Assembly (NCBI GenBank): GCA_012512545.1
Contig: JAAZDZ010000148.1
Span: 1-7,038 of the forward strand
Origin: Alcaligenaceae bacterium
Lineage (GTDB): Bacteria > Pseudomonadota > Gammaproteobacteria > Burkholderiales > Burkholderiaceae_B
DNA: 7,038 nucleotides
Reading direction: 5' to 3'
The notes under the pieces are model-generated. The model was not told the DNA's origin and searched no databases. It saw only the letters and a program-made list of their open reading frames with translations. A program made the translations under genes and the position numbers. Positions 5,666 through 7,038 of the stretch are shown in pieces (the first letter of the stretch is position 1; the number at the start of each line of letters is the position of its first letter).

Positions 5666-7038
5666 TTGGAAGGCAATGCCAATCTGTACGCTGTACTGGC
5701 AGGGGGATTCCCCTCTGATCGTCGCCAAGTAGCCATCCAGACGCCTGAGCAGGCATATAGCTGGAACGATATTGAAACCATGAGCGGCAGGCTCGCTTCC
5801 TTGCTGCAGGCTTTGCAATTGCCCGCTGGCGCCCGGGTAGCCGTGCAGGTGGAAAAATCGCCCATGGCGCTCATGCTTTACCTGGCCACGGTCAGGGCCG
5901 GGCTGGTGTATCTGCCCCTGAACACCGCTTACAAGGCGTCCGAAGTCGAATACTTCCTGACCGACGCCGAACCCTCCATGATTGTGTGCGACAGCAAGAA
6001 CCTGGATTGGGTGACAGCACTGGCGCAAAAGACGGGCACGCCCCATGTCCATACGCTGGACGCCGATGGCAGCGGCAGTCTGGCCGCAGCGGCCGCCAAT
6101 GCCGACGAGAACTTCCAGACCGTGCAGAGCCAGCCCGACGACCTGGCCGCCATTCTGTATACCTCCGGCACCACAGGGCGCAGCAAGGGCGCCATGCTCA
6201 CCCACCGTAATTTGTCGTCCAACGCCCAGGTGCTCAAGGAATACTGGGGCTGGCGTGCCGACGACGTGCTGCTGCATATGCTGCCGATTTTCCACGTGCA
6301 TGGCCTGTTTGTGGCTTCGCATGGCGCGCTGCTGGCGGGCGCCAAAATGATCTGGCTGCCCAAGCTCGATATCGACGAGGCGTTGCGTTACCTGCCGGAA
6401 AGCACGGTAATGATGGGGGTGCCCACCTATTACGTGCGCCTGCTGGCCGATGCCCGTTTCACGCGCGAAGTCTGCCGCAATATGCGTCTGTTCATTTCTG
6501 GTTCCGCGCCGCTGCTGAACGAAACCTTCAACGAATTCCAGCAACGCACCGGCCAGACCATTCTGGAACGCTATGGCATGAGCGAAACCATTATGCTGAC
6601 CTCCAACCCATACGAGGCCGGTACGGGCGCGCGTCTGGGCGGCACGGTGGGCCGGGCCCTGCCTGGCGTTTCCGTGCGCGTGGTCGATGAAAACGACGCC
6701 CAAGTGGCGGCTGGCACCATCGGCAATGTGCAGGTCAAGGGGCCGAATGTGTTTTCCGGCTACTGGCGCATGCCAGAGAAAACCCGCGAGGAATTCACCG
6801 CCGATGGCTGGTTCCGCACGGGGGATGTCGGCTTGTTCGGCGGCGAAGGCGTGCCGGACGATTATCTGACCATTGTCGGGCGCAGCAAGGATCTCATTAT
6901 CTCAGGTGGATACAACGTATATCCTAAAGAGATTGAGCTGCTGATTGACGCCTTGCCGGGCGTAAACGAATCCGCCGTGATCGGCGTGCCTGACCCCGAC
7001 TTCGGTGAAGCAGTAGTGGCGGTCGTGGTGCCCAAGGC
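5666..7038 (+). CDS. matB: Malonyl-CoA synthetase (ANL superfamily), C-terminus cut by window edge
   Basis: MatB adenylates malonate with ATP and transfers it to CoA, giving malonyl-CoA, AMP and pyrophosphate, in the cytosol. 457 whole codons are present of a usual length near 500. The ANL core motifs appear in order: P-loop YTSGTTGRSKG (165-175), PIFHVHGLF (207-215, typical of malonyl/methylmalonyl-CoA synthetases), SGSAPL (278-283), YGMSET (303-308), GWFRTGD (381-387, with the ATP-ribose-binding Asp) and the hinge region GRSKDLIISGGYNVYPKEIE (405-424). The C-terminal catalytic lysine motif lies beyond the window. The likely start is TTG at 5666, one base after the crotonase stop, so translation is probably coupled. 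Some relatives accept methylmalonate, and the sequence alone does not settle the preference. Malonate is the best guess because matA is two genes upstream in the same unit. Confidence 0.93.
   Translation, partial: MEGNANLYAVLAGGFPSDRRQVAIQTPEQAYSWNDIETMSGRLASLLQALQLPAGARVAVQVEKSPMALMLYLATVRAGLVYLPLNTAYKASEVEYFLTDAEPSMIVCDSKNLDWVTALAQKTGTPHVHTLDADGSGSLAAAAANADENFQTVQSQPDDLAAILYTSGTTGRSKGAMLTHRNLSSNAQVLKEYWGWRADDVLLHMLPIFHVHGLFVASHGALLAGAKMIWLPKLDIDEALRYLPESTVMMGVPTYYVRLLADARFTREVCRNMRLFISGSAPLLNETFNEFQQRTGQTILERYGMSETIMLTSNPYEAGTGARLGGTVGRALPGVSVRVVDENDAQVAAGTIGNVQVKGPNVFSGYWRMPEKTREEFTADGWFRTGDVGLFGGEGVPDDYLTIVGRSKDLIISGGYNVYPKEIELLIDALPGVNESAVIGVPDPDFGEAVVAVVVPK

Noticed and set aside
5023..5874. 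Open frame of 283 codons on the minus strand across the crotonase/matB junction
   Set aside because: It is antisense to two clear genes and shows no recognisable domain.
5651..6703. Open frame of 350 codons on the minus strand
   Set aside because: It is antisense to matB, whose ANL motifs are intact in order; the translated protein is rich in Gln, His and Gly as expected of a shadow frame.

Overview
The window looks like a chromosomal segment of a GC-rich, facultatively anaerobic or denitrifying betaproteobacterium, possibly of the Alcaligenaceae/Burkholderiales. That placement is an inference from protein character, codon use and gene content. I see no RNA genes, insertion sequences, CRISPR arrays or other signs of transfer. 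The window is almost fully coding. The largest gaps are about 243 bp (580-822) and 195 bp (3356-3550), and both hold recognisable promoter elements.

Layout. (1) 1-579, minus strand: the N-terminal part of a Mrp-type Na+/H+ antiporter A subunit, running off the left edge. (2) 580-822: a divergent intergenic region. It carries a near-perfect FNR/DNR box (704-717) centred exactly 41.5 bp upstream of the start predicted from a good -10 box (740-745), the geometry of a class II FNR promoter. (3) 823-2238, plus: hemN, oxygen-independent coproporphyrinogen III oxidase. (4) 2220-2624, minus: a small DUF454/YbaN-type membrane protein whose 3' end overlaps that of hemN by 19 bp. (5) 2675-3355, plus: a Crp/Fnr-family regulator of DNR-like type. 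It has the FNR-type E..SR recognition helix but no cysteine cluster. (6) 3356-3550: a promoter with a perfect 10-bp palindrome on its -35 edge and a GC-rich leader hairpin. (7) 3551-7038, plus: a tightly packed operon of malonyl-CoA decarboxylase (matA), an unusual crotonase-family protein, and malonyl-CoA synthetase (matB, TTG start, cut by the right edge).

How they fit together. HemN makes protoporphyrinogen precursors for heme without oxygen. Its promoter looks anaerobically activated, and a regulator able to read that box is encoded just downstream. If that regulator is a heme/NO sensor like DNR, hemN and the regulator could form a heme-supply loop (inference). The mat operon is a separate unit: MatB activates malonate to malonyl-CoA and MatA decarboxylates it to acetyl-CoA. 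The crotonase between them keeps the first catalytic Glu of enoyl-CoA hydratase but has Ile in place of the second, so its role in malonate metabolism is the main open question. Nothing here is a clearly new multi-gene system. The most useful leads are the hemN promoter/DNR-like pair and the atypical crotonase embedded in the mat operon.
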